Both the position numbers and the translations under genes were made by a program. Of a stretch of 64,000 nucleotides of DNA, positions 23,250 to 33,548 are shown one piece after another (the stretch's first letter is position 1; each line of letters begins with the position of its first letter). Under the pieces are notes generated by a model. That model was not told where the DNA came from. It ran no database searches and saw nothing but the letters and a program-made list of their open reading frames with translations. Origin of the DNA: Cryptomeria japonica (lineage: Eukaryota > Streptophyta > Pinopsida > Cupressales > Cupressaceae); contig NC_081408.1 of assembly GCF_030272615.1 (NCBI RefSeq), positions 59,854,114 through 59,918,113 of the forward strand, in the 5' to 3' direction.

Positions 23250-23760
23250 GGATGAACTCTTCACAACCATTGCATTCTCCTAATACTCTCCAGTATCAAC
23301 CAACCTATACAATCCATGGTCTTTGAGCCCAACTGCAATAATCTACTTGGACTCTTTATAAACAATGTAATGGTGTCACATAATTTGACTTATAGAGAGA
23401 AAATTGAGCTCCATGCCCAAAACATAATATATATTGAGAAATATGATATTTCTCCCACCAAATGTTATATGAATGTTGCCCTTTCCGACACTTTTATACT
23501 CTTCACAAATATTGAAGATCACTAAATCAAAGCTTGAGTTGTGTACTCCATGAACCAATCTCTCTTGTGTATAAAATGCCAAGAAGCTCCATAATCAATG
23601 TACTATTCAAACTATTTGACATGATCTACTGGTCTTTTGGCCATAAAAGAATAAAAGAAAAACTCGTTCTCAAAATTCTCTACAATGTGGGCTTTTTGTT
23701 GAGACTCTCCAGAGTTGGATTTCGGATGAGGGCAAATGTTGAGACTTAGAAAAATACAGC
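23250..23760 (-). pseudogene. Element H: Copia protease remnant
   Basis: On the - strand, conceptual translation gives DYGASWHFIHKRDW, matching the Copia protease start D-S-G-A-S with the serine changed. After a frame change it gives GKGNIHITFGGRNIIFLNIY and LNFLSISQIM, typical of the Copia protease/pre-integrase junction. It is cut off at 23249 by the LTR of element B. Downstream pol parts are not found on the other side of B. It is a dead fragment. Confidence 0.7.
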
Positions 23761-24600
23761 AAATGAGACAACAAAATATTATTTTATTATTATCTAAAAT
23801 CTATTTTCAATACATGCAATTAAAAATAGGATGATTAAATCCTCATAGACTACAACACATAACAACTTATACAAATTTTGGAAAACCCTGTCTCACAGTC
23901 CAACTTTTCCCACCCAAAAACTATCACAAGTTTCTGCAAATTGGTCCTAAATAGCCTCCTTTCTATTTGGAGCCAAAAGTATAATTTAAAACTTTAAATT
24001 TGGTAGTCTAGTGCCAAAACTTGAAATTGGAATTTTGAATTCGAGCCAAATTCAAAAACTGGAAACTTTTTGAAAAGTTATCCAAATTTCGACAGCCATA
24101 ACTTTTTATCTGGTGGTCAAATTGACGTGTCGTTTGAATCAATGGAAAGCTCTTGAAGTGAAGAATATTATAAGAATCTTCTACATCCAATCCCATCAAT
24201 ATTTGGATTGTTCGAGAACATTTAGTGCCTCAAGTTTGGCTCAAAATAATTTTAAGGTGATTTTCAAGAAATTGAAACTCGAATAACTTTCAAACCGTAA
24301 ATGATTTTGACCAAATTCTTTCGCCAAAGTGCTTATTTTTATATTCTGAAGCCTCCTACAATTTTTTTATCTCCATTCATCTTCAAATTGAAACTTTCTA
24401 AAAATAGCATGTTGGCTAGAAAAAGTAGTTGGACAAATTTGACAATTGGAATTTCTTATTCATCCAAATGGGTATCCAAAAATGTAAAAACATTAAATAA
24501 AACTAACAATAAGGATTTTTTTTTTGGGTGATGCAGGATTACCCTTACACCACCAGATTCTCTTGCATTAGACACTTGAGGTAGTTTGAGAAGTGACCCC
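23761..24600 (-). other. AT-rich stretch beside chromovirus G, probably its 3' LTR/UTR
   Basis: No coding region is seen. On the - strand the sequence after the chromodomain stop starts TGTGATGGGGTCACTTC, which could be the start of the 3' LTR. No second copy exists in the window to prove it. A run of ten T bases lies near 24519. Confidence 0.4.
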
Positions 24601-24601
24601 A

Positions 24602-25040
24602 TCACATCTTAGCTGGTTGAGGAAAACCCAAATGCTCAACCTTTTCCTTGGACAACCATGATGAATCTTCAATAGGTCTTCCCATCTATTTCAACATATA
24701 TTCCTCGTACTACATGTTTCTATTACTCCTTCCCACACGACTATCCAAGATTGCTTTGATCTCCTCATTCTCTAAAGTAGGTGTAGAGATTTTACATTGC
24801 TCTATTATTGGTTCCTCCTTTGTGCCACCTTTATGATATTCTGTTAAATTTGCAATGTTGAACATAGGGAAAATATTGATTCCATCTGACAACTCTACCT
24901 CATATGCATTCCCTAAATCATGCTTCTTCAAAATCTTACAGGAACTAAACTTCCCCATCTTCATCTTATTCTAGGTTCCCACTATAAACCTTTCTTTCCT
25001 AAATTGCATCATCACCTTGTCGCCAATCTAGAACTCCTTA
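24602..25040 (-). pseudogene. Element G integrase C-terminus and chromodomain
   Basis: On the - strand it reads ERFIVGT, stop, NKMKMGKFSSCKILKK, then NAYEVELSDG and FNIANLTEYHKGG, which is the conserved module after integrase in chromoviruses. After an acidic linker the chromodomain follows: ILDSRVGRSNRNM, stop, YEEYMLK, stop, MGRPIEDSSW, ending LGFPQPAKM before TGA. Chromodomains direct integration to particular chromatin marks. Two in-frame stops show that it is dead. Confidence 0.82.
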
Positions 25041-25089
25041 TACCTCTTTTGGTCTACTTTCACCTTATACTGCATATTCATCTTGTTAA

Positions 25090-25545
25090 TGTGCTTCCTC
25101 GCCTCTTCATGTAGATTCTTGATGTGTTATGCAAAGTCTTCAAATTTAACACTTGTATGCTTCTCTTGGTCTATCTTCCTTAATTGTGAATCAGTCCTTG
25201 GACTACCTCCATAAACAATTTAGAATGGTGATCTACTAGTGCTCTGATTGACAAAATTGTTGTAAGCAAAATCTGCATGTGGTAAGATCAAGTCCCATCA
25301 CTTGGGTTTCCATCCTACTAAGCATCTCAATAGGCTACCCAGACTCCTGTTTACTACATGTGTCTGCCCATCAATCTACAGATGGTGTGTAGAAATGAAC
25401 TTCAACTTTGTCTTTAATTTCTTCCACAAGATCCTCTAAAAGTATCCAACTATACTTTTTGGTAGCCCATTTAGTCTTACCACCTCCCTAAAAATTAAAT
25501 CAGCAATGTGGACAACATCATGGGTCTCCTGCCATGGGATGAAAT
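25090..25545 (-). pseudogene. Element G integrase core, distal half
   Basis: The - strand shows [21 protein letters not shown] followed by GYF and a stop where the second catalytic aspartate is expected. Later DGQTHVVNRSLG stands where the family has DGQTE, so the catalytic glutamate position reads histidine. FAYNNFVNQST follows. The segment joins logically to 55037-55205 on the other side of the nest. The family requires the DDE triad, so this enzyme is dead. Confidence 0.8.
25541..25545. repeat. Target-site duplication of element E, left (GAAAT)
   Basis: GAAAT directly precedes the TGTAGTG start of the 5' LTR. The same five bases follow the 3' LTR at 55037-55041. A perfect 5-bp duplication proves the pairing of two LTRs that are 27 kb apart. 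Confidence 0.9.
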
Positions 25546-26714
25546 TGTAGTGTCGTAAAATTGCGACCCTAGCAATTTTATACTGCATTAGGGTCCTCAC
25601 GCATGCGAACTCGAATCTTCTAGCCTGATTGGAGATCAAAGATTTCTCAGCTTGCAAAAATAGCTTCTTCCTTGGCCTCCGCATCACTTTGTCTGCACTT
25701 TTCCTTGGGAAAAGAGGTAGGAAAGGGGTGTGGCACATCTGTCCCTGCCCTATTTTGGGGTAGGAGCCTTCCTAGAGAATGCATTATGGGTTTTGCAGTG
25801 AGCAAGAAACTCTTCCGATGTCGGCCCGTGATGAAAATCAAATCTAGTAACATGTATTTAAGGGGCATTTGTCCTCTCATTTGCATAAGGTGGAATTTCG
25901 ATAAGGTCATGTTGCAGAAGCGATCAAGCATTCAAGCATTCTTTTCCAACATTGAGCATTCTCAAGTCTCCCTTGAAGGCTAGGTGTTGTGTTCAATTCA
26001 AGGATTCAACCATTGAAGAGGAGATTGATTTCAACATTCAATTCCACACAAGCATTTCTATCAACATTGCTACTACAACCTCCCTTGAGGTGATTTACAA
26101 TTCACTCTTTCATTTACATCTACTTGCAAGTACTTTCTTTCATTACTTGGTTAATTCCAAAATTGAGGTTTGACCTAAAGGCAAACCCTCAATTCCAGCC
26201 CATTTTCTTCTCTTTGTTGTGTGTAGGTTGCAGGTGTGCAGTTGTACTTTAGGATTCGGGCTCCATTTGTAGAGGCAAAAAAACCCTTTTCATTTCACAA
26301 ATTTTTTGGAGGACTGTGTACATTCCCGACACGATCTGGGCAACTTTTCTTCAAATTCACAGGGCAAATTCATCTCAACATTTTACTACCAGATCTAGGT
26401 GCACAACTTCATCCCATATTCCGATCTCTAGTTATAATCAATTCTTTATCACTTTTTCACTACATACTTCAATCAACTTCATTTCTATTTCAAACAGAGG
26501 AAAAGGGGATCATCTTAACATTCTCAATTCATTCAGAATTAAATCTATCATCTTTGTGTGGAGAGATTGAATCTAGTGAATTATCTCATCCCCTTGTTCC
26601 TAATGTAATGGTAAAAGTGCTTGAAGGATAATCAATAGTGAAACTCTCATCTCTCTTTGAGGGAAAGGGTATTTTTCCTCTTGATCTATCACTCATCATT
26701 TTCCCATCAATACA
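25546..26714 (+). repeat. 5' LTR of element E, 1,169 bp
   Basis: It starts TGTAGTGTCGTAAAATTGCG and ends CCCATCAATACA right before the PBS. It matches 53898-55036. The 5' copy has 33 extra bases near 26669-26702 that are missing from the 3' copy. A TATTTAAGG phrase near 25856 may be the TATA element. Confidence 0.88.
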
Positions 26715-26717
26715 TTT

Positions 26718-26735
26718 TGGTCAACCTGACATCTT
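26718..26735 (+). promoter_or_regulatory. Primer binding site of element E
   Basis: TGGTCAACCTGACATCTT starts three bases after the LTR. It corresponds to the TGGTGAACCCGACGTGAA site of element D with several changes, so it is a decayed version. I cannot name the tRNA with confidence. Confidence 0.65.
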
Positions 26736-27935
26736 GCATGCTTTCCTTTGAACAACATTGCATATTTTTCATTTACAAGGCTCAAATTTATACAAACTTA
26801 GTGGTTAATTTGTTAAAAACCTTAGTTTTTAAAATTAAAATTGAACTCGTGATTTGTAAAAATTGTTTTGTGGTTATTTTAGATTTGAAAATTGCTTTGT
26901 TTGCCAAATTCAATTTCCTCATTGTCTTGTTCAATTTGCAATTAAAATTTACAAAATTAAGAGGTTACTTGTTAAAACCCTAATTTTCAAAAATCATATT
27001 GAGCTTGTGCAAAAAAAAAATTGGATTTCAACTTAATTTTTAGATTTCTGATTGTTCTTGGATTTGTCTTCAATCCTACAATTCAAATTTTCAATTTTCC
27101 CCCTTTTCCCAAAATTCAAATTTCAAAATTAAGTGGTTAGGTCATCAAACCCTAATTTTTAAAATTAATTGGATTTTGTGTGAATTTCAAATCAATTTCA
27201 GTTACATTCAGATTTATAAACATTTTCTAAGGTGTCCCTATCCATTAGGTTTGACCCTTTGCAAAATTGCATTTCAATTCTTCTTTTTCTTCAAAACCCT
27301 AATAAGGTCCTATTTTCACATTTGTGTCTTCATTTCGCCCATCTAGAGATCGTAAAATTCGCCATTTTTGGGGGGTTAGCTTTAAAATCATCGTAATATT
27401 TATCCTTAAAAATTTTCAAAAAAAGTTGGTCCGACCATTTGTGTTCCCGCCACGGTCCTCGACTTTTTTCCTGGAATTTCAGGAGACTGTTATGACTATA
27501 TTTAATAACCTAAATCCATAAGATAGGTTGATTTTATCAATTTTTGATCCCTCTAGAATCATAAATACCTTCAAAATTCAACATTGCAACTTTCAAGAAA
27601 AATTTTAAAATTAAGAGGTTAATTATAGTCTGCCCTGATTTTAAAAATTCTAATTTTAAAATTAAATGGTATTCCCTTGGACCTAATTTTAAAATTCCAA
27701 TTTCCTTTCATTTTTTTTGGAAATTGTGTTCTTCCCTTCCTCCAACAAAGTTTAAATTGTGTAAACATTATTTCCTTGAATTTTGCATTACTCAATTTTG
27801 TAAGCTTCGTTCTGCAATTCAAAATTCAAAATTTTACATCTAGTGCATGAGTTTTACAACTATTAGTCCTACCTATCCTATCCTCGTAGATGAAATATTA
27901 GAATTAAGGCTTTCCAAGGTTTAATTACCAAGGAG
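26736..27935 (+). other. Leader of element E
   Basis: About 1.2 kb rich in AAAATTCAAATTTT-like phrases with no ORF of note. It shares with the leader of element D a phrase around 27410-27490 (AAAAAAAGTTGGTCCGACC, then CCACGGTCC) that also occurs in the LTRs of D and E. The phrase CCTCGTAGATGAAATATTAG precedes gag by about 50 bases, as in D. Confidence 0.6.
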
Positions 27936-28315
27936 ATGGAGCCTAATTTGGGTGACTTCTTTAATGAGGATCCTGCTAATTTGTCCCATCCTAATCATGT
28001 GCCTATTGATGGATCTCATGATGAAGAAGAAGCTTTAACTAGGATTTATTTAGATCAACTTTCTATATTGGACAATCAATTTGATATCTTTCAACAATGA
28101 ATGTCCCGAGAATACCCTAATAGTGAAGCTCTTCCATTAATTGGAGGTCTTAAGTGCATGCTTCAAAGTGATAAGAATGGAATTGATATATTATGTGGCA
28201 TTGCACATATTATTGATTCTAATGTCATGCCTATCAAGAGTTGTGCCAAAACCCTAGGTTGCTCACAACCTTCAACACAAGTCAATTCCTCTATTCCTTT
28301 GACTAATCCTATGAC
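27936..28315 (+). pseudogene. gag: Element E Gag, N-terminal part
   Basis: ATG at 27936 begins MEPNLGDFFNEDPAN. A TGA at 28098-28100 stands where element D has TGG, so it is a G-to-A decay stop. The product then runs through GLKCMLQSDKNGIDIL and is cut after PLTNPM by element F. The sequence resumes at 50137. It matches element D at 38607 onwards residue for residue over long stretches. Confidence 0.82.
28311..28315. repeat. Target-site duplication of element F, left (ATGAC)
   Basis: ATGAC precedes TGTAAGGAAAG, and ATGAC follows TTTCCAACA at 50137-50141. The two flanks belong to the same Gag gene of element E, which confirms the insertion point. Confidence 0.85.
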
Positions 28316-29109
28316 TGTAAGGAAAGCACAGTGCATAAATGCCTTCCTAATGTCAATTAACAAGGAAGAATGCAGTTTAAAACTTTTAGAGGACATTAAG
28401 AATCATATAGACAAACAGATAGAATCAACATAGAGACATAACACCAAGAATTACGTGGGAAAACCCTTTCGGTAAACAACCCACCACCAACAGTTGAAAC
28501 AATTTATTTCTAGTAAAAGAATTTAGAATAAAGTTTCAGTCTGCAACTACAGGTATTCATTCCCAGATTCTCACGAACTGGACACTACAATTGACTCATG
28601 CTATCAGTTGCATACACCATAGTTATCCAATGGCTACATATATCAGATTGTCGACAATTCATCTGCGCAACTGTACCAACGGTTTGAAGTTTGACCATCT
28701 ACATCGGTCTGCATTCATGAGAAACACAATATCCCATATGCACCAGGAAGCCGGGCCGGTTCGTATTCATATACACCGATAAGACCATCTTAAATGTCCA
28801 AGTGTTTATCTTTTGGACTCTAGTTTGAGTGCACACTCGTAGTCAGTCTCTACTCCACTTGCTCGACCTCTAGCTCGCATCTTTGCCAGTTTGTCATGGA
28901 CTCACCGTCGGAATGAATCTCTTCTTTGTCATTGGGTAGTGATGCAAAGTTGTTACCGTGTCATTTATTCTTCATGCCGAGAATGGGTCATATTTTCCTT
29001 TTTATGTTGGAGTCCTAGTTCATACCATATTACCTTGGTTCGAGTCTTTAAATGCAGCCTCAAGTCCTTTCTCTAGTCATTTTCATTCAAGTTCGGACAA
29101 TTCATTGTA

Positions 29110-29415
29110 CCCCTTGAACGCGTCGAACTGTTCTGAACTAGGTTCAAGATGTTCATTTAGGTTCAATAGGTTCTGAAGTGTTCAGAAAAGGTTCTTCGTA
29201 CTAACATTTTCTCTAAGTTTTTGCAGTGGCTCTTTAATAAAGTTTTTCTTGTTCGGTGACATAATATTTGTGTTGAACTTGTTGAACAAAGTTCAAAGGG
29301 TTCAAATATGTTCAACGTGTTCAACACAACAAAGCGGTCAATAGTTTGACGTGGCGTACATCTTGAACTACTTGAACACTCAAGAAGTTGGTTCAAGATG
29401 TTCACATAGGTTCAA
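29110..29415. promoter_or_regulatory. GTTC/GAAC box cluster in C LTR U3
   Basis: About 22 GTTC or GAAC tetramers, mostly as GTTCAA or TTGAAC, occur in about 300 bases in both orientations, for example GGTTCAAGATGTTCA. They end roughly 250 bases upstream of the TATA box. The same cluster is in the 3' LTR at about 44738-45045. Such clustering suggests transcription-factor sites, but this is inference. Confidence 0.6.
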
Positions 29416-29670
29416 TGCTGGTGGGTCCCATGTTTCTAATGTTTCAAGAAGTGCATTTATTGCTAAATACAGAGAGGTAGAACCATATTGTAAAGTGATG
29501 TGGTTCTTTGGTTTTTTTGAAGTAAGTGAGCATTGTGGGAACTGGCAGTTTCTTAAAGTACGCTGCCATGCATTCAATGCATGCTTGCGGGGGTCTAATC
29601 TATCAATTTGCCGCGTTTAGAATGAAATTGTGAAATCATTGCATTTAATGTGTCTGCATTATTACCTTTC

Positions 29671-29679
29671 TTTATAAGG
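29671..29679 (+). promoter_or_regulatory. TATA box of element C 5' LTR
   Basis: TTTATAAGG, with the matching site at about 45295 in the 3' LTR. Transcription from here would include the ATG at 29895, so the LTR gene lies downstream of its own promoter, in R/U5. Confidence 0.55.
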
Positions 29680-29894
29680 TATGAAAATCATTTGTGTTCT
29701 GCGTTTGCTCTTGCTACTGGATTTGTGTTTATATTGTCCTTGGATAGGAGTTTTTCTTGCTGCTAGCCATCATCCGATTATAAAGCTGTGAAGGTGAGTT
29801 TTTCCTTATTCTCTCTAGTGTTTTCCCTTGCATTTTCTCTCATATAGAGGTTTGGTTTCATTGCAATCAAGTTTGGGTTTCTTGTTTTGAAATC

Positions 29895-30209
29895 ATGAAG
29901 TCCACCCTGCACTTGTTTGGAAACATCTTTAGCATGGCATCCACAGAAGCCGTAGTTAGTGATACTGACCTCAAGGGTGAGAACCTTGAAGATTTGAAAG
30001 AAAGGGTGTTCAGGGGTGTTGATAAGTCTTCCTGTATAGATATTTTGAGTAGTGGACTTTTAGAAGCTGCAACCTTTCCTTTGAATGTGTTGTTTACTCT
30101 GAAAAAAGATTCATGTTTGTGGATGCATTCATTTTCTCTGAATTTGTTTGTCTTTATTTGGAAGAAGTATATTGAACTTTGTTTCAGTTATTGTAATTAC
30201 ATACTTTGA
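29895..30209 (+). pseudogene. Truncated copy of the C LTR gene in the 5' LTR
   Basis: ATG 29895 (MKSTLHLFGNIFSMASTEA) starts the same protein as at 45519 in the 3' LTR. After about 62 codons, at the deletion junction near 30080, it runs out of homologous frame and ends at 30207-30209. The first 60 residues are nearly identical to the long copy. This shows that the ORF was already in the LTR before the deletion. Confidence 0.8.
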
Positions 30210-30520
30210 AAATTAAGAAGATAGTTTCCGTTATTTATGAGATATGAAGAAAGTTATAGCCTTTCATCCAAGAATGATATAGGTGGCCTTATACGCTTTC
30301 TGGTTAAAAGCTTTCATTTTGGATATAAATATAAAAACAAAAACATACTTTATGAAAAATCTAGATAGGGAGTTGTACCTAGGTAAAAATTCAGAGGGAG
30401 GTGATTGAACAAATGCCGACCCAACTGTTCAGTGAACCCTTTGTTCTTGAAAGAAGGTAACAGAGTCCTAAAATTAATCATTTGAATGCAAAGAGCAAAA
30501 TCTGTTCACTAATAGATTTT

Positions 30521-30538
30521 TGGCGACTCTGCTGGGGA
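30521..30538 (+). promoter_or_regulatory. Primer binding site of element C
   Basis: TGGCGACTCTGCTGGGGA begins six bases after the LTR. Sites of this form (TGGCGACTC...GGGGA) are common in Tat-type gypsy elements, where they have been assigned to tRNA-Arg. I have not confirmed the tRNA. Confidence 0.8.
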
Positions 30539-30674
30539 GCAAAACAAAGAGAAAACCAAATTTTTCAATAGACCAGTATGTCATAAACATGAGCCCATAA
30601 TAAGCAAAAGTATTTGGAGTGCAGAAAGATTGTTGAGATTAAGTCTTGATTGAAGTAACCTTTTTTTAATCATC

Positions 30675-31976
30675 CTGGATTCTCGTCCATATACTAGAGC
30701 ACAAAGGAAAGAAGGAGTAATTAATAACTGTTTTGAAGAATTGCAAAATCTGTCATTTGCCCCAAGTTTTACTCCTAGAAGGAAGGCCAAAAGTAGAGCT
30801 TCATCTCCTGATAGAGTTACTCCTATATCTTCTTCTTCCCCTTGGCAAGCACTAACACTTACTGGAATTCAAGCTCCACCTCTTGTAACCATTCATCTAG
30901 TATTCATTATGGCTCAACCCTGGGGTGTGGCTATTGGACCTCTTGCTCTCGTAGCCCATAATCCGCTACCAAAAGGAGCAAAGGATGTTTTACCCAAATA
31001 TAAAGGTGACAGAAAAGTTTCAGTTGAAGAGCATTTGAACTCTTTTAATGTAGCAATGGGAATCCTAGTAGTTTAATATGAGGATGTGGTTGTTAGGCTT
31101 TTTGCCCAAACCCTCATTGAAGGGGCAGCAGAATGGTTTAGCCAGTTGCAAGCAGGATCCATAACTGACTGGCAAATGATGAAAACCGCTTTTGAAAAAA
31201 GATTCCAAAGTGTTGATGATGAACACATGCTACTGGCTCAACTCACACAGATGAAGAAGGAAATTCATGAGCCAATGAGGGATTATGTAGCAAGATATAA
31301 TAAGATTATTCACAAAATTCCTCAAGCCAAGAGACCAACTACAGATAATCAATGATGTTTCTTCATAAATTCCATGCCACTTAATGTAGGATTTCACCTC
31401 AGAAGAAGTAGGCTGGTTGACCTAGAAACTGCACAAAATGAGGCTATAGAGCTTGAAGATGATCTGATAACAACTGGCAAATGGAGGAAGGATGTACAAA
31501 TTTCTCAAGGACAATCTCAGGCTTCTACATCCTCTACTGATCTAGTTGTTCAATGGCTTGTCAATGATATGATTTCTCTAAAGAGGCAAATACCTAAGCC
31601 TGGAAACTCTTATCCACAACCTTATTAGGATATAAGCAGGAGAACCTCAAATCAATATAACTATGGACGACCATTGCAACTTCCTGCAGCTCCACAAAGA
31701 TTACAGATAGAGGCACCTCCTTACAAAGGTGTCATGTGTTCATTTCATCTTACCACTGATCATGATGGGGTTTCATGTCCTGATATGATAAGACACGTTC
31801 AGATGCAAAACACAAAGGACGAATTAGGAGAGCTCACTGAAGCAGAAAGAATTCAAGAGGCACTTGGTGACTCTGGAACATTCTACCTTGAATATGAGTT
31901 AGATTCAGAAAAGGGTAGTAACATTTTGGCAAATCTTGAAGGTTCTTCATGTGCGATCCTAACAAGGAATCAATGA
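30675..31976 (+). pseudogene. gag: Element C Gag
   Basis: The frame carries a Gag-like start, DSRPYTRAQRKEG, preceded by CTG at 30675 where a start codon is expected. Gag core motifs are YKGDRKVSVEEHLNSF, GAAEWFSQLQAGSITDW and MRDYVARYNKIIHKIP. In-frame stops occur at 31074, 31353, 31626 and 31974. The zinc-knuckle-like region near 31725-31790 reads MCSFHLTTDHDGVSC. All pieces are in one frame, so loss of function came by nonsense changes rather than indels. Confidence 0.78.
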
Positions 31977-32915
31977 ACCTCCCAGCCTTCTTCCTTTGTG
32001 AATCCTTCTGGAAACAATTTCAAAAGCAAAGATCTCCCAGGTAATAGTTTTTCAAAGGTTCCTGAGGTTAAGATTTTGCAAAGGAACCATGAAGATCATA
32101 AGAGCTCTTCCTCTTCTTCCTCCTTTGATATCATTGAATTCTGTAAGGCCTCAACCATTCAACTACCTACCACTGAGTACTTAAAGCTTAACCCAAAAGA
32201 GTTGGATAAACTGGTCAAATACGTTAAAGGGGATTCCTTTTCAAAGTCTCAAGTACACAGCTGTATGGAAAATAGTGATTTAGCTGATGTCGAAGGGTCT
32301 TCATCTGTCCCCTGCTCATTAGCTAATCTGGCAGATTCCTGTGCTTTTCATGACACAAGGTCTGGGCATGAGGTCGAGATTCCAAAACTTGAACCTTTCT
32401 ATATTTCCCTTCTCCTAAATGGTCAAAAGTTAAGTAATTGCATAATTGACTCAAGGGCTTCAGACAATATAATGCCTTCTTTTGTAGCTAAATCTTTAGG
32501 TTTAACCCTTACTAAAATGTTTGGAAGATGCTTTTCAATGGATAGAAAATAGGTTCCTCTTATTGGTCAGGTAAAGGATGTCCAGGCAGTGCTGGCAGCA
32601 TGCCCAAACAAAAGAGTAAGGTTAACTATACTGGTCGCTAATATTTCGACGAGTTATGGAATGCTTCTGAGTAGGACATTTTGCAAGGATCTTGGAGGTG
32701 AAATCAAAATGGACTGGTCTGAAGCCATTATTCCCCTTGGAAACTAGAAAATCAAGCTTGAACCTGAACCCAAGAATAAGTATACTATATTTCCCTCAGA
32801 TAACCCGAAAGCCCGGATTCTATTTCAGGAGTGTGAGTTTGGAAGCTATCTTGTCCTTGCACCTGGTGAAAAGAAAACAGATAAGACAACTGATGAACTT
32901 GGTGGACTATGGCAG
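31977..32915 (+). pseudogene. Element C protease region
   Basis: The same frame continues with a serine-rich linker and then a retropepsin-like segment, with CIIDSRASDNIMPSFVAKSLG near 32440. The family signature is D-S-G, but here the third residue is arginine, so the active site is dead. A TAG at 32550-32552 interrupts the domain, and MLLSRTF near 32660 corresponds to the later flap/helix part. The remainder up to 32915 links into RNase H. Confidence 0.7.
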
Positions 32916-33398
32916 ATGGAGTTTGATGGAAGGTACGCTAACTCTAGTTCTGGAGCAGGGGTGGTTTTGCTGTCACCAACTGGTAATATTTTCCCCTTTT
33001 CCTTCAAGTTGGATTTCAAAAACACTAATAATACTGCTGAATATGGGGCACTATTATTGGGATTAAGTGAGGCTAAATGTAAAGGAATTAAGTTGCTTAA
33101 AGTCAAAGGTGATGCAGAGTTAATTGTTAGGCAGGTGAGGAATGTTTATACGGTTAAGAATGATAGGTTGAGGCATTACAGGAATAGAGTTTGGGATGAG
33201 ATAGAATTCTTTGACGCTTTCTCGATTGAAGCAATTCTGAGGGAACAAAATAGTAGGGCAGATTCATTGGCCGTGTCTGCCTCACTTTTATTACCACATC
33301 CGTATTTTAAAGATAACTCATATAGGATTGAAATGATCTATAGGCCCAGTGTTCCCGATAATGTAGATCATTGGCAGGTTTTTGATGCAGATGCATAG
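32916..33398 (+). pseudogene. Element C RNase H placed upstream of RT
   Basis: It shows all four acidic positions of an RNase H fold: EFDGRYA, AEYGALLLGL, GDAELIVRQ and NSRADSLAV. The text is close to the second RNase H of Tat elements (compare element A at 7830-8220), but here it lies between protease and RT instead of after RT-RNase H. It ends with a TAG at 33396-33398. A normal RNase H also follows RT in this element. Confidence 0.82.
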
Positions 33399-33548
33399 AT
33401 CAAATATTTCCTAGAATGTGCTCAATCATTTTCTTAGTCATATTTTGAAAGCTCTGAGAGTGTTTGCAAAGAGTTCAGTCCAGACCCAGAGGTAGATCCT
33501 ACAAATAGCTTTATTCAGCTCAAAGGTAACAAAATTCCTAGGGGGTTA

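Larger units (their letters stand above)
28951..30514 (+). repeat. 5' LTR of element C, 1,564 bp, internally deleted
   Basis: It starts TGTTACCGTGTCATTTATTC and ends TTCACTAATA (expected CA) before the PBS. It matches 44575-45704 and 49101-49533 of the 3' LTR. The 3.4 kb between these is missing here, and the junction is CCTTTCCTTTGAATG at about 30073-30087. The deleted part removes all but the first 50 codons or so of the LTR gene. Confidence 0.88.

Noticed and set aside
17021-23254. Target-site duplication for element B
   Set aside because: Bases next to the LTR ends (GTGCC on the left, GATGA on the right) do not match, and the left LTR end is altered.
29163-29405. Small ORFs in the U3 of the C LTR
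   Set aside because: They overlap the GTTC cluster in several frames, have no homology between frames and are unlikely to be genes.
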